A stretch of 64,000 bases of DNA from Cyclobacteriaceae bacterium (GCA_019638275.1 JAHBUC010000001.1:620001-684000); one strand, 5' to 3'; shown: positions 43,631 to 53,205, counted from the stretch's first letter. Numbers and translations: made by a program. The notes: generated by a model not told the origin, from the sequence alone.

Positions 43631-44067
43631 CCGATTTTTGATTGAACAGGTTCAGCGTTTCCCTCCGTAGTGAAGCCATCAGCTTTCCACCAGGCGATGC
43701 CGCCAATCAGTTCTTTCACCGTAAAGCCAAGCTTTACCATGTTTAATGCGCCTTTGGTGGATGCATTGCACCCAATGCCGTCACAGTAGGTAACCACCAG
43801 CGCAGTTTTATCTAGGTGCCGGGTAGTTTCAGTATTCATGGTGCGATGGGGAATATTGATGGCACCCGGAATGTGTTCCTGTGTAAAGCTTTGTGCGCTG
43901 CGTGCATCAATGACAATAACGTTTTTGTTGTTTTTCAGTGCTTCATGTAAATCAGCCGGGTCGATTTCGAAGTTTAATTTCTGTTCGTAGAAATCAATCT
44001 GTAATTTTTCATGCGACTTTTCGTTTTTGTTGTTCCGTTTCGGAATGTTGAAGAGAATGTCGTTCAT
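43618..44067 (-). CDS. rhodanese-like domain protein
   Basis: 149 residues. A single rhodanese domain: VIVIDARSAQSFTQEHIPGA, INIPHRTMN, and the active-site loop TYCDGIGCNAST with Cys in the expected place, then LGFTVKELIGGIAWWK. The C-terminus ends with a Cys pair (IGCDC). Sulfur transfer role by family. First gene of the overlapping rhodanese-GNAT-GNAT run. Confidence 0.9.
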   Translation of the reverse strand: MNDILFNIPKRNNKNEKSHEKLQIDFYEQKLNFEIDPADLHEALKNNKNVIVIDARSAQSFTQEHIPGAINIPHRTMNTETTRHLDKTALVVTYCDGIGCNASTKGALNMVKLGFTVKELIGGIAWWKADGFTTEGNAEPVQSKIGCDC

Positions 44068-44111
44068 ATCGTGGGGATTTAAAATTTTAGTTCACTCGTT
44101 CCATGCTGAAA

Positions 44112-45032
44112 TCATTTGCTGAATTGTGCCTTCCATAAGCTCCGTAACTGGTAACCACGGTTAACGATGTAGATTCCGGCAACGGTTATCAGGATGGCAA
44201 ACCAGATTTTCATATTCAGTTTTTCATCTAGAATCAACCAACCCAACACCACAGCCACCAACGGGTTGACATATGCATAGAGCGAGACGATTGTCATGGG
44301 TAATTTTTTCAACGCGTACATATACGAAGCATAGGCGATGATGGAGCCAAACGCAATCAGGTAAAGCAACGAGTAAAACGCTTCCCCCGACCACCTCACT
44401 TGCGAGAGGTCGTCAAACACCAAACTAACCGGGAAGAGAAACAATCCGCCAAAGAACAGTTGCAACCCGGCATTGACGAACGGATTGGTATCGTTCGGAT
44501 ATTTTTTGATCCAGATACTACCGGCTGCCCAACTCAACACAGCCAACACCGTCATTATTATGCCAAGCAGGTATTCTGATTTTGAAAATTCAGATACATG
44601 CTCTCCAAAAATCATGACAATGCCAATCAAGCCGATGAGCACACCGAGGAAAATGGGAATGGTTGGTCGTTCTTCACGGTTGATGGATAGGTTGATCAGG
44701 ATAACCATCACCGGCATAATGGAGCAAATGATGGCTGCAATGCCACTGGGAATGTGCATCTCGGCCCAGGCAACCAGTCCGTTGCCGAGCGAGATCATAA
44801 AAAATCCGCCAATTGCCTGTCGGATGATGTGATCACGCGAAGGCCACAGCGGTTTCACAATGGCCATCACCATGCCGAGGAGCAACAGACCTGCAATAGT
44901 TTGGCGAAGTGCGGTAAACAGGAAAGGCGGGAAATGCAATACGGCAATGCGCAGGGCGAGGTAGGTGGTACCCCAGATGATGCACACGGCCGCAAGGGCT
45001 AAATAAGGCAGGTAAGTGGCGCGGTTGTTCAT
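44112..45032 (-). CDS. EamA (DMT superfamily) exporter
   Basis: 306 residues, ten membrane helices in two EamA repeats (CIIWGTTYLALRIAV... and SWAAGSIWIKKYP...). Family members export amino acids or metabolites. Divergent from the MocR regulator gene with a 109-base shared region, which suggests that regulator controls it. Confidence 0.92.
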   Translation of the reverse strand: MNNRATYLPYLALAAVCIIWGTTYLALRIAVLHFPPFLFTALRQTIAGLLLLGMVMAIVKPLWPSRDHIIRQAIGGFFMISLGNGLVAWAEMHIPSGIAAIICSIMPVMVILINLSINREERPTIPIFLGVLIGLIGIVMIFGEHVSEFSKSEYLLGIIMTVLAVLSWAAGSIWIKKYPNDTNPFVNAGLQLFFGGLFLFPVSLVFDDLSQVRWSGEAFYSLLYLIAFGSIIAYASYMYALKKLPMTIVSLYAYVNPLVAVVLGWLILDEKLNMKIWFAILITVAGIYIVNRGYQLRSLWKAQFSK

Positions 45033-45104
45033 TTATTTCAGATTCTGATCTTTTCGGCAACAAATTTTCTCTTAATTACGATAAAAGAACAGTTTCAGTT
45101 TTAT

Positions 45105-45112
45105 TAATTTTG
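45105..45112 (+). promoter_or_regulatory. -7 box of the MocR gene promoter
   Basis: TAATTTTG fits the Bacteroidota -7 consensus TAnnTTTG, 29 bases before the likely ATG at 45142. The -33 element is not clear. Confidence 0.5.
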
Positions 45113-45141
45113 ACCATATCAGTTTAGTGTATCAGAACCGT

Positions 45142-46575
45142 ATGGAAACCCTTACCCGCCCCGACCATTTATACATTGAAGTAGCCGATCGTATTGAGAA
45201 GCTGATCGAGCAAAAGTCGTTGAAAGTTGGCGATAAGCTGCTTTCGGTGCGGGCGTTGAGCAAGGAACAAGGCATCAGTTTGAGTACAGCCTTTCAGGCG
45301 TACTATCATTTGGAAAGCAAAGGCCTGATTGAAGCACGGCCGCAATCGGGGTATTATGTAAAATTTACACCGCTGAATTTTCCGGAGTTGCCAAATTGCT
45401 GCGAGCCACCCGAAGATGCTGTGCCGGTAAGTGTGGATGAGATGATCAACAGTGTGTATCACGATCTCAGCTCGGATAAATTGATTCATTTTTCGATGGG
45501 CGTTCCTTCCATTGACTTGCTGCCAACCGCCAAGATGAATAAATCAGTTGCACAGGCGTTACGCGATTCAAAAACAAGTTGCATCAACTACGAACACATT
45601 CAGGGCAACCAGGCTTTACGCAGACAAATTGCAAGGCAGGCGTTTAACTGGGGTGGCACACCTGCAGAAGATGATATTGTGGTAACAGCGGGTTGTGTGG
45701 AAGCACTGTCGCTTTGTATGAAAGCCGTTACCAAACCAGGCGATACTGTGGCAATTGAAAGCCCTACCTACTACGCGATTTTTCAGGCGATGGAAAGTCA
45801 TGGATTGAAAGTGGTGGAGATACCCACCGATCCGGTTGACGGAATTAGTTTACACGAGCTTGAAGATGCCATTGCACGCTTCGATATCAAGGCGTGTTTG
45901 TTTGTGAGCAACTTCAACAATCCGTTGGGAAGCTGTATACCCGATGGCAAGAAGAAAAAACTGGTGGAGATGTTGGCGAAAAAGGAAATTCCATTGATTG
46001 AAGATGACATCTATGGCGAAATGTATTTTGGAAAAACCCGGCCGAAAACCTGTAAGTCGTTTGATAAGAAAGGATTGGTGTTGCATTGTTCTTCGTTCTC
46101 CAAATCATTGGCTCCGGGCTATCGTGTAGGGTGGACCATTCCTGGAAAATTTAAAGAACAGGTGATTCGCTTGAAGCGCATGCATACGGTGTCAACCAAC
46201 ACATTGGCCCAAGCAGCCATTGCGCATTTCCTCGCGAACGGAAGGTATGAACTTCACCTGCGGCATTTGCGTAAGGCGTTGCACACCCAATCGTTGCGTT
46301 ACATGCAGGCGGTATCCGAATATTTTCCGGAAGACACACGTGTTACAAGGCCGCAGGGTGGATTCACGTTATGGATTGAGCTAAATCCGAAAGTAAATGC
46401 GTACAAGTTGCACAAGCGCGCACTAAAGCATAACATCGGCATTGCCCCGGGACAGATTTTTTCTTCTCGGGCACGATTTGAAAATTGTTTCCGGTTAAGT
46501 TTTGGCGAACCGTGGAGCAACCGTATTGAAGACGGAATTAAAACGTTGGGGAAGTTGATTCGGGAGCAGTATTGA
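45142..46575 (+). CDS. MocR-type regulator (GntR domain fused to aminotransferase)
   Basis: 477 residues from ATG 45142 (METLTRPDHLYIEVADRIEK); the frame is open to 45127. N-terminal winged helix of GntR type (KLLSVRALSKEQGISLSTAF, YYHLESKGLIEARPQSGYYV), then a class I aminotransferase-like domain with the PLP lysine in SSFSKSLAPGYRVGW. MocR proteins use PLP as a ligand to sense amino acids or vitamin B6. Divergent neighbour is the EamA exporter, its probable target. Confidence 0.93.
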   Translation: METLTRPDHLYIEVADRIEKLIEQKSLKVGDKLLSVRALSKEQGISLSTAFQAYYHLESKGLIEARPQSGYYVKFTPLNFPELPNCCEPPEDAVPVSVDEMINSVYHDLSSDKLIHFSMGVPSIDLLPTAKMNKSVAQALRDSKTSCINYEHIQGNQALRRQIARQAFNWGGTPAEDDIVVTAGCVEALSLCMKAVTKPGDTVAIESPTYYAIFQAMESHGLKVVEIPTDPVDGISLHELEDAIARFDIKACLFVSNFNNPLGSCIPDGKKKKLVEMLAKKEIPLIEDDIYGEMYFGKTRPKTCKSFDKKGLVLHCSSFSKSLAPGYRVGWTIPGKFKEQVIRLKRMHTVSTNTLAQAAIAHFLANGRYELHLRHLRKALHTQSLRYMQAVSEYFPEDTRVTRPQGGFTLWIELNPKVNAYKLHKRALKHNIGIAPGQIFSSRARFENCFRLSFGEPWSNRIEDGIKTLGKLIREQY

Positions 46576-46584
46576 AACTTACTC

Positions 46585-46734
46585 CGTCATTGCGAGCGGA
46601 AGTGTTGGAAGTGTAATGGAGCGAAGCAATCCCAAAACCCTTACGTTTAGTCTAATCCATATCGTAAGGGATTGCTTCGTCACGGAACGATTTACTTAAG
46701 TGATAGAGTGTTGTCACTGTTCCTCGCAATGACG
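46585..46734. repeat. 150-base composite palindromic repeat
   Basis: Ends CGTCATTGCGAG (46585-46596) and CTCGCAATGACG (46723-46734) are inverted; an inner pair is ACGAAGCAATCCC-type: GCGAAGCAATCCC (46621-46633) and GGGATTGCTTCGT (46668-46680). This cattgcgag/gcgaagcaatccc element is a well-known intergenic repeat seen in many bacteria, MITE-like in form. Confidence 0.75.
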
Positions 46735-46762
46735 TGAAGTATTAATTGATGGTCCTCTGCAA

Positions 46763-47215
46763 TCACGGTTTCACCCACCCCTGCTCCTTATAAAACACAA
46801 ACCCATCATCAATCAGCTTATGTAATTCTGACAATGGAATTTCTTCAAGAGTTTTGAAATGAAAGCAACTTTCTCCCGTAAGGAAAGGCTTAAGCTCATC
46901 GCTCAGGGTTTCTTTCAAGGACTTGCTTACATAAAGCGGATAAAAATATAGACTCACAAATTTTTTAAACACAACCACTGCGGCAAACATCAACCCCTTT
47001 TTGTATTTGGCATTTAGGCCGTTGCTTCTGAATACATGGTTGGTCCATAATTCAAAATGCACATCCGTATTGGCTTTCACCTCAAAATGTTCTTGGTAAG
47101 GTTCGAGCAAACCAACCAGGTGTGTATAGGTCTGCTTCAGCGCATACGGTATAGCCCGGGCATTACGCTTCAGGTTTACAAAGTGGGCCGTGGTTGAGGT
47201 TTTTGAAATCTTCAT
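46763..47215 (-). CDS. conserved protein, DUF1801-like
   Basis: 150 residues, no signal peptide. Opening LKRNARAIPYALKQTYTHLV, middle HVFRSNGLNAKYKKGLMFAA, VSLYFYPLY and end FHFKTLEEIPLSELHKLIDDG are like the small YdhG/DUF1801 fold, which begins with a helix and contains the F-K-x-L motif. Function unknown. It lies three bases after a tiny membrane-protein frame. Confidence 0.65.
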   Translation of the reverse strand: MKISKTSTTAHFVNLKRNARAIPYALKQTYTHLVGLLEPYQEHFEVKANTDVHFELWTNHVFRSNGLNAKYKKGLMFAAVVVFKKFVSLYFYPLYVSKSLKETLSDELKPFLTGESCFHFKTLEEIPLSELHKLIDDGFVFYKEQGWVKP

Positions 47216-47218
47216 CCT

Positions 47219-47329
47219 TTAGGTTTCCAATGTAATCAGGTTATAGACAGCATACGCAAATGCAAAAAAACTAAGCCATCCAACAATACCGAACACGATG
47301 TTTATAAATTCTTTGGTTTGAAACAACAT
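47219..47329 (-). CDS. 36-aa single-pass membrane peptide
   Basis: Minus-strand frame MLFQTKEFINIVFGIVGWLS... ending AVYNLITLET. One hydrophobic helix of about 22 residues with aromatic belts and a polar N-terminus. It sits three bases upstream of the DUF1801-like gene, as an operon would. No family recognised. Confidence 0.5.
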   Translation of the reverse strand: MLFQTKEFINIVFGIVGWLSFFAFAYAVYNLITLET

Positions 47330-47512
47330 ACAGTGTTTCACAAACTGACGCAGGGACTCCATAGCAGTACAAATTGCTCCCGGAGGGAGAGGGTTTTAGG
47401 TAAATCTTTAACGAATCTATCTTATTTTTTTAATTCTAAAAATTACCCTGCCAAATCTTATCAGGAAAAGAAACTAAAAGGACTAAACTATCCATCTACT
47501 TCCTGCTTTTAG

Positions 47513-47520
47513 TATATTTG
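47513..47520 (+). promoter_or_regulatory. -7 box of the prfB promoter
   Basis: TATATTTG matches TAnnTTTG exactly, 23 bases before the prfB ATG. The -33 region has no clear TTG. Confidence 0.6.
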
Positions 47521-47542
47521 CCCCGATTTTTAACCCATAGCC

Positions 47543-48641
47543 ATGACTTCAGAACAACTGAAAGACTTGAAAGCGCGCACCTCGGCTTTAAGGAGGTATC
47601 TTTGACTACGATCGTAAGATCATCGAAGTAAAAGACGAAGAACTCATTACCCAGCAAGCCGATTTCTGGAATAATCCCAAACAGGCCGAAGTTACCCTTA
47701 AGAATTTACGGGCTAAAAAGGTCTGGACCGACTCGTATGAGCGCGTGCAAAAACTTATTGACGACCTGGAAGTACTTAATGAATTTCATGAAGCCGGAGA
47801 TGTAGGCGAAGAGGAACTCGACCTGGAATACAAAAAGTCCGAGCGAGCGGTAGAAGAACTGGAATTCAAAAAAATGCTCAGCCGTGAGGAAGATCAGCTC
47901 AGCGCCATTGTTGAAATAAACCCCGGTGCCGGGGGAACGGAAAGCAACGACTGGGCCGACATGCTCAACCGCATGTACATCATGTGGGGCGAGAAAAGCG
48001 GTTACACCGTTTCACAGATTGACTATCAGCCCGGTGAAGTGGCGGGAATCAAATCGGCTTCATTGGAAATTGACGGATCGTTTGCATACGGAAAATTAAA
48101 ATCCGAAATCGGGGTGCATCGGTTGGTGCGCATTTCTCCTTTCGATTCCAATCAGCGCAGGCACACTTCGTTTGCTTCGGTGTTTGTTTATCCTAAAGTG
48201 GATGAGAGCATCAACATTGAAGTGAATCCAGCCGATGTGGAAATTCAAACTTCGCGTTCAGGTGGTGCCGGTGGGCAAAACGTGAACAAGGTGGAAACCA
48301 AAGTGCAACTTACACACAAGCCAACTGGTATTGTAATTGTTTGCCAGGTGGAACGTTCGCAACATGCCAACCGCGAACGCGCCATGCAAATGCTGAAATC
48401 AAAACTGTATCAACGTGAGATGGAGAAGCGGCATGCTGAACGCGACAAGATTGAAGCCGGCAAAATGAAAATAGATTTCGGTTCGCAGATACGTAACTAC
48501 GTGTTGCATCCGTATAAGCTGGTAAAGGATGCCCGCACCGGTGTTGAACGAACCGATGCGCAGAATGTACTGGATGGCGACCTGGAAGATTTTATAAAAG
48601 GCTTTTTGTTAAGCATGCAGGAAGATTCAGCAACCAAATAA
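47543..48641 (+). CDS. prfB: peptide chain release factor 2, programmed +1 frameshift
   Basis: Two frames joined. Frame one: 20 codons from ATG 47543 to CTT, then TGA at 47603. Just before it is AGGAGG-TAT-CTT-TGA-C, the full RF2 autoregulation site with internal Shine-Dalgarno. A +1 slip resumes with GAC at 47604 and reads to 48641, 365 residues in total, the usual RF2 length. Anticodon-like tripeptide SPF (ISPFDSNQR) and GGQ ([13 protein letters not shown]) are present. Low RF2 lets the ribosome slip, so the factor controls its own synthesis. Confidence 0.98.
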
Positions 48642-48649
48642 ACAGCCGA

Positions 48650-50344
48650 ATGCGCCAATGCCTCTCCCTCTTGCTTTGGATGTTCTCGTTAAGTGCGCTG
48701 GCGCAGTCGGCAAACACTATTATTATTGAAGGCCGTGTTACAGATGCGGTAACGAAAGAAGCTGTACAATATGCTTCTGTTGGTATTTTGGGTTCAACTA
48801 TTGGAACAAGCACCAATGCCGATGGATATTTTACACTGCGTGTGCCAGCAACGTTTCGATCAAAAGATTATTCGTTGAAAATTTCATGCGTTGGGTACGA
48901 CAATGAAGTAATCAAAAACCCAGATACGCGCCTTGAGATTTCGATGAATCAATCCAAAACCATGTTGAAAAATGTGGTGGTGTTTGATCGCGATTTATCT
49001 CCGGAAGGAATTGTACGCAGGGCTTTTCGTAATGTAAAACGAAATTACTATACCAAGCCATTCGTTTACCAAACGTTTTACCGCCATTACTGTAAAGATG
49101 ATTCCGTGTACGGCCGGTTGATTGAAGCCGCAGCCGAAGTGTACAAACGTAAGGGCTATAAAGTGCAGCAACCCTTTCCGGGATGGAAAGATGAAGTGCG
49201 TGTAAACCAGTTGCGCAGAAGTTACGACAACACAAAAGTAGCAAGCGGTCATGTGCCGATTGCCTTGTATTCCATTATGGCTGCCGATCCGGTAGCGTAC
49301 CAGGTAAAAAGTTCTTCGTCTACCGTATTGAGCATGTTTCGTCAGCACGATGTGAGTAACCTACGCACAAACCTGAAAGGTTACACTTTTACATTGAACG
49401 GTATAACCGAGTACGATGGAGAGCAGGTGTACATTATCCAGTATAAGTGGAAACGCGACAGTACTTTGTTGAGCACAGGAATCCCCTGGCGGAACAGTCA
49501 GGAAGGAACGTTGTACATCGACACAAAAAATTACGCCATTATAAAAGCAGAGCAAACGCGTATATCACCTATCGACACCTTGCAGTCGTTCGCCATTTAT
49601 AAAAAGGTAGACAATAAATATTTCTTGTATCATTCCATGAAGGAGGGAAGAACCCTTCAAATGCGTGGGAAGTTTGTACACAATCATCACCTTGAGTTTA
49701 TCACCACCGATATTATAACAAAAGGATTTAAACCATTTAAAGGTCGGGAGCCCGGTCGTGAAGAATTGTTTTCTATTGAATACGACTCTACCTTTTGGGA
49801 TACCTATAACATCCTGAAAGCAACACCGCTTGAAGAATCGATTGTGGTTGACCTGGAGAAATCTATGCCGCTTTCTCTGCAGTTTAAAGATTACATGGTG
49901 GCTGAAAAAGAGAAATATTTCAGTGGGAAAGAGGATGAGGAAAAGTTTAACCGATTTTTGGAATCCAATCGTGGCATTCGCCCGATTTATATAGACTTCT
50001 GGGCAAGTTGGTGCGGACCGTGTATCGGAGAGATGCCCAGTTCTATGGGACTGGTTGAGAAGTACAAGGGAAAAATAGCTTTTGTGTACCTCTCCCTCGA
50101 TGATGATATTGACGCATGGAAAAAGGCAATAAAGAAATATAACATTGACCGAACCTTTATGACGCATCACTTCCGGATCGGATCAAACTCAGATGCAGCA
50201 AAATTATTTACAGTAGATAAAATTCCGCGTTACATCCTGATCGACAAGCAAGGTAATTACGTAAACCTGGATGCAAGACGACCCAGTAGTTCGCTTATTC
50301 ACCAAGACTTAGATCGTTTACTCGCTCCCGAAAGTGAAAAGTAA
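48650..50344 (+). CDS. secreted CarboxypepD_reg/thioredoxin-like protein
   Basis: 564 residues. Signal peptide to about residue 21, CarboxypepD_reg-like domain (about 24-105: VTDAVTKEAVQYASVGILGS), a long central beta-rich domain of the kind found with it in Bacteroidota, then a C-terminal TlpA-type thioredoxin fold with WASWCGPC (Cys pair) and cis-Pro KIPRYILID. It should act as a periplasmic thiol-disulfide reductant or linked surface protein. It begins eight bases after prfB and its last bases overlap the next gene (50334). Confidence 0.85.
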   Translation: MRQCLSLLLWMFSLSALAQSANTIIIEGRVTDAVTKEAVQYASVGILGSTIGTSTNADGYFTLRVPATFRSKDYSLKISCVGYDNEVIKNPDTRLEISMNQSKTMLKNVVVFDRDLSPEGIVRRAFRNVKRNYYTKPFVYQTFYRHYCKDDSVYGRLIEAAAEVYKRKGYKVQQPFPGWKDEVRVNQLRRSYDNTKVASGHVPIALYSIMAADPVAYQVKSSSSTVLSMFRQHDVSNLRTNLKGYTFTLNGITEYDGEQVYIIQYKWKRDSTLLSTGIPWRNSQEGTLYIDTKNYAIIKAEQTRISPIDTLQSFAIYKKVDNKYFLYHSMKEGRTLQMRGKFVHNHHLEFITTDIITKGFKPFKGREPGREELFSIEYDSTFWDTYNILKATPLEESIVVDLEKSMPLSLQFKDYMVAEKEKYFSGKEDEEKFNRFLESNRGIRPIYIDFWASWCGPCIGEMPSSMGLVEKYKGKIAFVYLSLDDDIDAWKKAIKKYNIDRTFMTHHFRIGSNSDAAKLFTVDKIPRYILIDKQGNYVNLDARRPSSSLIHQDLDRLLAPESEK

Positions 50345-51524
50345 TTCCGTTTACAACCGCCAGTTCTGGATGCTTTGCGCAAGCTCGCTCTTATTTTTTG
50401 CGAGTTTCAATATGCTTATCCCCGAATTGCCGGCATACCTCACCAGCTTGGGTGGGCCAGAGTACAAAGGACTAATCATTTCATTGTTCACCGTTACCGC
50501 CATGGTATCGCGCCCCTTCAGCGGCAAGATGGCCGATAAGGTTGGCCGCAAGCCGGTAATGATTGTCGGTTCATTGGTGTGTTGCTTTGCCAGCTTAATG
50601 TATCCTGCGGTTTCAACGGTGTTTGGCTTTTTGTTACTGCGCCTCGTGCATGGATTTTCTACCGGCTTTACACCTACCGGACTTACGGCATACTTGTCGG
50701 ATATTATTCCTGCCAACAAACGTGGCGAAGCCATGGGTTTGCTCGGTACGGCTGGTACAGTAGGTATGGCTGCAGGCCCGGTAGTAGGTGGTGCGGTGGC
50801 CAATAATTTCGGGTTGGATTTCATGTTCTACACGTCATCCATGTTTTCGATTGCTTCTATTCTGGTGGTGATGGGCGTGAAGGAAACCTTAACCGAGCGG
50901 AAAGGCTTCACTACAGAAGTATTCAAAATTCACAAACGCGATTTGCTGGAGCCGCGCGTATTGGTAACGTGTATTGTGATGTTGCTTACGGCTTATTCGT
51001 ATGGTGCGGTGTTCACCGTAATTCCCGATTTCGGTGAATCGGTGGGGATTAAAAATAAGGGGTTGCTGTTTGGTTTTTTAACCGTGGCTTCGTTGTCGGT
51101 TCGCCTGATTGCAGGGCGTGCATCCGACCGGTATGGACGCAGACGCATCCTGATGATTTCATCTATGTTGTGTACTGTAGCCATGGCATTGTTAGCCATT
51201 GGGGAAACACAGCGCGACCTGATGATTGCCATTACCTTGTATGGGGCGGCCCACGGCATGACCTCGCCAACCTTATTGGCGTGGGCAACGGATTTAAGTG
51301 ATGAAAAGCACAAGGGTCGGGGAATCTCCAGCCTCTATATATTTATGGAGATGGGCATTGGCGTAGGAGCATTTTCAAGCGGATTAATTATTGCGGATAA
51401 TCCTACCAACTTTTTCACGACCTTTGTTACCTGCTCCCTGCTGTGTTTTGTTGCCTTTTGTTACCTCATCATTCATTGGCAGCGCCACATCCGGAAGGCA
51501 AAAGAACAAACACCACAACCATGA
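50334..51524 (+). CDS. major facilitator superfamily transporter
   Basis: 396 residues, 12 membrane helices. MFS motif A as KMADKVGRKPVMIVG and its second-half copy RASDRYGRRRIL; motif C-like GLLGTAGTVGMAAGPVVGG. Drug-proton antiporter class by general look. Overlaps the preceding stop by 11 bases and the next start by ATGA. Confidence 0.92.
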   Translation: MKSNSVYNRQFWMLCASSLLFFASFNMLIPELPAYLTSLGGPEYKGLIISLFTVTAMVSRPFSGKMADKVGRKPVMIVGSLVCCFASLMYPAVSTVFGFLLLRLVHGFSTGFTPTGLTAYLSDIIPANKRGEAMGLLGTAGTVGMAAGPVVGGAVANNFGLDFMFYTSSMFSIASILVVMGVKETLTERKGFTTEVFKIHKRDLLEPRVLVTCIVMLLTAYSYGAVFTVIPDFGESVGIKNKGLLFGFLTVASLSVRLIAGRASDRYGRRRILMISSMLCTVAMALLAIGETQRDLMIAITLYGAAHGMTSPTLLAWATDLSDEKHKGRGISSLYIFMEMGIGVGAFSSGLIIADNPTNFFTTFVTCSLLCFVAFCYLIIHWQRHIRKAKEQTPQP

Positions 51525-52189
51525 GAGCGATTTTTTTGATTTTGTTTGGCCTTGCTTCGCTTGCTGAGCTATCGGCACACCTATTTAATTGGCCGGATGT
51601 TCGTTTAGTCACCAAGCCTTCTTTGTTGTTGCTGTTGACCGCGTGGTATATAACCACGGCACGCCAAAGCAATCAATCGCTTTCAACCATGTTACTGGCA
51701 GCTTTGATCTTTTCATGGGGTGGCGATGTGCTGCTGATGGGTGCCGGTGATTTATATTTCATGCTCGGCCTGGGTTCATTTCTGCTGGCACATGTGTTTT
51801 ATATTTTTACGTTTCGTCAGTTTCGCAATGAAGATGAGACTAATGCTTTGCAAGGCTTGCAACGCATTCGCTTTGCTTTCCCGATTGTTTTATTTGGAGC
51901 AGGGCTGGTAATTATTCTTTATCCGAATTTGGGTGGACTCACGGTTCCGGTTTTGATCTATGCCGGTGTACTAACCGTAATGGTGCTGAACGCCTTGTTT
52001 CGGTTTGGTCGAACAAACTCACCGAGTTTTGCTTACGGGTTTGGTGGAGCCATTCTGTTTATGATCTCTGATTCTGTTTTGGCAATCAACAAATTTCTTG
52101 AGCCAATTGAGGGCGCAGGCATCTGGATTATGCTTACCTACATTGCCGCACAGTTTTTTATTGTGAAAGGATTGTTGAAGCACGAGTAA
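51521..52189 (+). CDS. YhhN/TMEM86-like membrane protein (lysoplasmalogenase family)
   Basis: 222 residues from the ATG 51521, which overlaps the MFS stop; the longer frame back to 51443 lies inside the MFS gene. Eight predicted helices with the family blocks FSWGGDVLLMG, FMLGLGSFLLAHVFYI and FMISDSVLAINKF. The acidic residues in these are the family hallmark. Known members hydrolyse vinyl-ether lysophospholipids; substrate here not shown. Confidence 0.88.
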   Translation: MRAIFLILFGLASLAELSAHLFNWPDVRLVTKPSLLLLLTAWYITTARQSNQSLSTMLLAALIFSWGGDVLLMGAGDLYFMLGLGSFLLAHVFYIFTFRQFRNEDETNALQGLQRIRFAFPIVLFGAGLVIILYPNLGGLTVPVLIYAGVLTVMVLNALFRFGRTNSPSFAYGFGGAILFMISDSVLAINKFLEPIEGAGIWIMLTYIAAQFFIVKGLLKHE

Positions 52190-52340
52190 TCGTACGTTGT
52201 CAATCTGTAACCTTTCTTAACTGGTTTCTGATTTGCGAATAAGGATTGATTTCTGATTTTAGAAGTGTGTGGTATACATCTAAAATCCAAAATCGTTAAT
52301 CGACAATCGTAAATCTTTCAAAGCAGACTATTTTAAAAAA

Positions 52341-52364
52341 AAGCGGGAACCGAAGTCCCCGCTA
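52341..52364 (-). terminator. terminator of the head-GIN gene
   Basis: On the minus strand AGCGGGGA-CTTCGG-TTCCCGCT is followed by a T7 run, about 32 bases after the stop of the 52396 gene. Strong intrinsic terminator. Confidence 0.85.
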
Positions 52365-52395
52365 AAATCTTAAGTCTAAATGCTACCGCCTCAAA

Positions 52396-53205
52396 TCAGG
52401 ATATCTTCCGCACCTTGCCGCTGCCACTGGCATTGGCATTCACGTGGTTCGGGTTGCCCCTGTAGCTTACGCTTCCGCTTCCGCTGATGTTGGCATTCAG
52501 TTCATTCTTAACATTAATCTCAACGCTACCCGAACCAGCAATCTTTACATCGCATGTGTTCGCTTCTAAATCGGCAGCACGTACACGGCCCGAACCGCTG
52601 ATGGTTGTCTTAACCGTATTTGCAGTTCCGGTGGCTACCAGCTTGCCAGAGCCTGATATACTCACATCCAATCTGTTGGCAATGGCCACATTGGCTTCCA
52701 CGTCACCGGAACCACTGATGTGGCTCTCCAGGTTGTTGCACTTTCCGCGCAACACTACCGAGCCTGACCCAGAAACACTCGCATCAACACTATTGGCATC
52801 AATTTCTGCACGCAATGAACCGCTTCCACTTACTTTTAAGTCGAGGTTGCCCGTAACAATTTTGGTTTGAGCTTCGAGGTCACCCGATCCACTCACACTT
52901 AGTGCATTAATATCTTTTACAGTAATGTATACCGTAATGCGTTCATCACGCCCCCAATTCCAATTTCCCCAGCGTTCTTTAGAGCGGATTACAAGCTTGC
53001 CACCTTCTACATACACATCTGCACGCTCAAGTACTTCCTTGCTGCCCTCCAGTTCTACTTTTTGGGGAGATCCTTGTTTAACAATTGCTTTTCCGGGCAA
53101 ACCGAAGGCAACTTTATTAAAGGTGTCAACATTTCGGGTTTCACGACTTTGAGCAAAGGCGAGGGTGGTGCCAAACACCAACAGGGCAAGTAATACTTTT
53201 TTCAT
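52396..53205 (-). CDS. head-GIN domain (DUF2807) secreted protein
   Basis: 269 residues with signal peptide (MKKVLLALLVFGTTLAFAQ). The mature protein is a right-handed beta-solenoid-like DUF2807 domain with nearly regular repeats, each holding S-G-S-G (SVSGSGDLEAQ, KVSGSGSLRAE, SVSGSGSVVLR, HISGSGDVEAN, SISGSGKLVAT and so on), at about 20-residue spacing. Family members are putative adhesins or filament components of Bacteroidota. Confidence 0.93.
   Translation of the reverse strand: MKKVLLALLVFGTTLAFAQSRETRNVDTFNKVAFGLPGKAIVKQGSPQKVELEGSKEVLERADVYVEGGKLVIRSKERWGNWNWGRDERITVYITVKDINALSVSGSGDLEAQTKIVTGNLDLKVSGSGSLRAEIDANSVDASVSGSGSVVLRGKCNNLESHISGSGDVEANVAIANRLDVSISGSGKLVATGTANTVKTTISGSGRVRAADLEANTCDVKIAGSGSVEINVKNELNANISGSGSVSYRGNPNHVNANASGSGKVRKIS

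Noticed and set aside
47318..47512. 64-aa plus-strand frame before prfB
   Set aside because: Ends just before the prfB -7 box; composition is low-complexity and unlikely to be protein.
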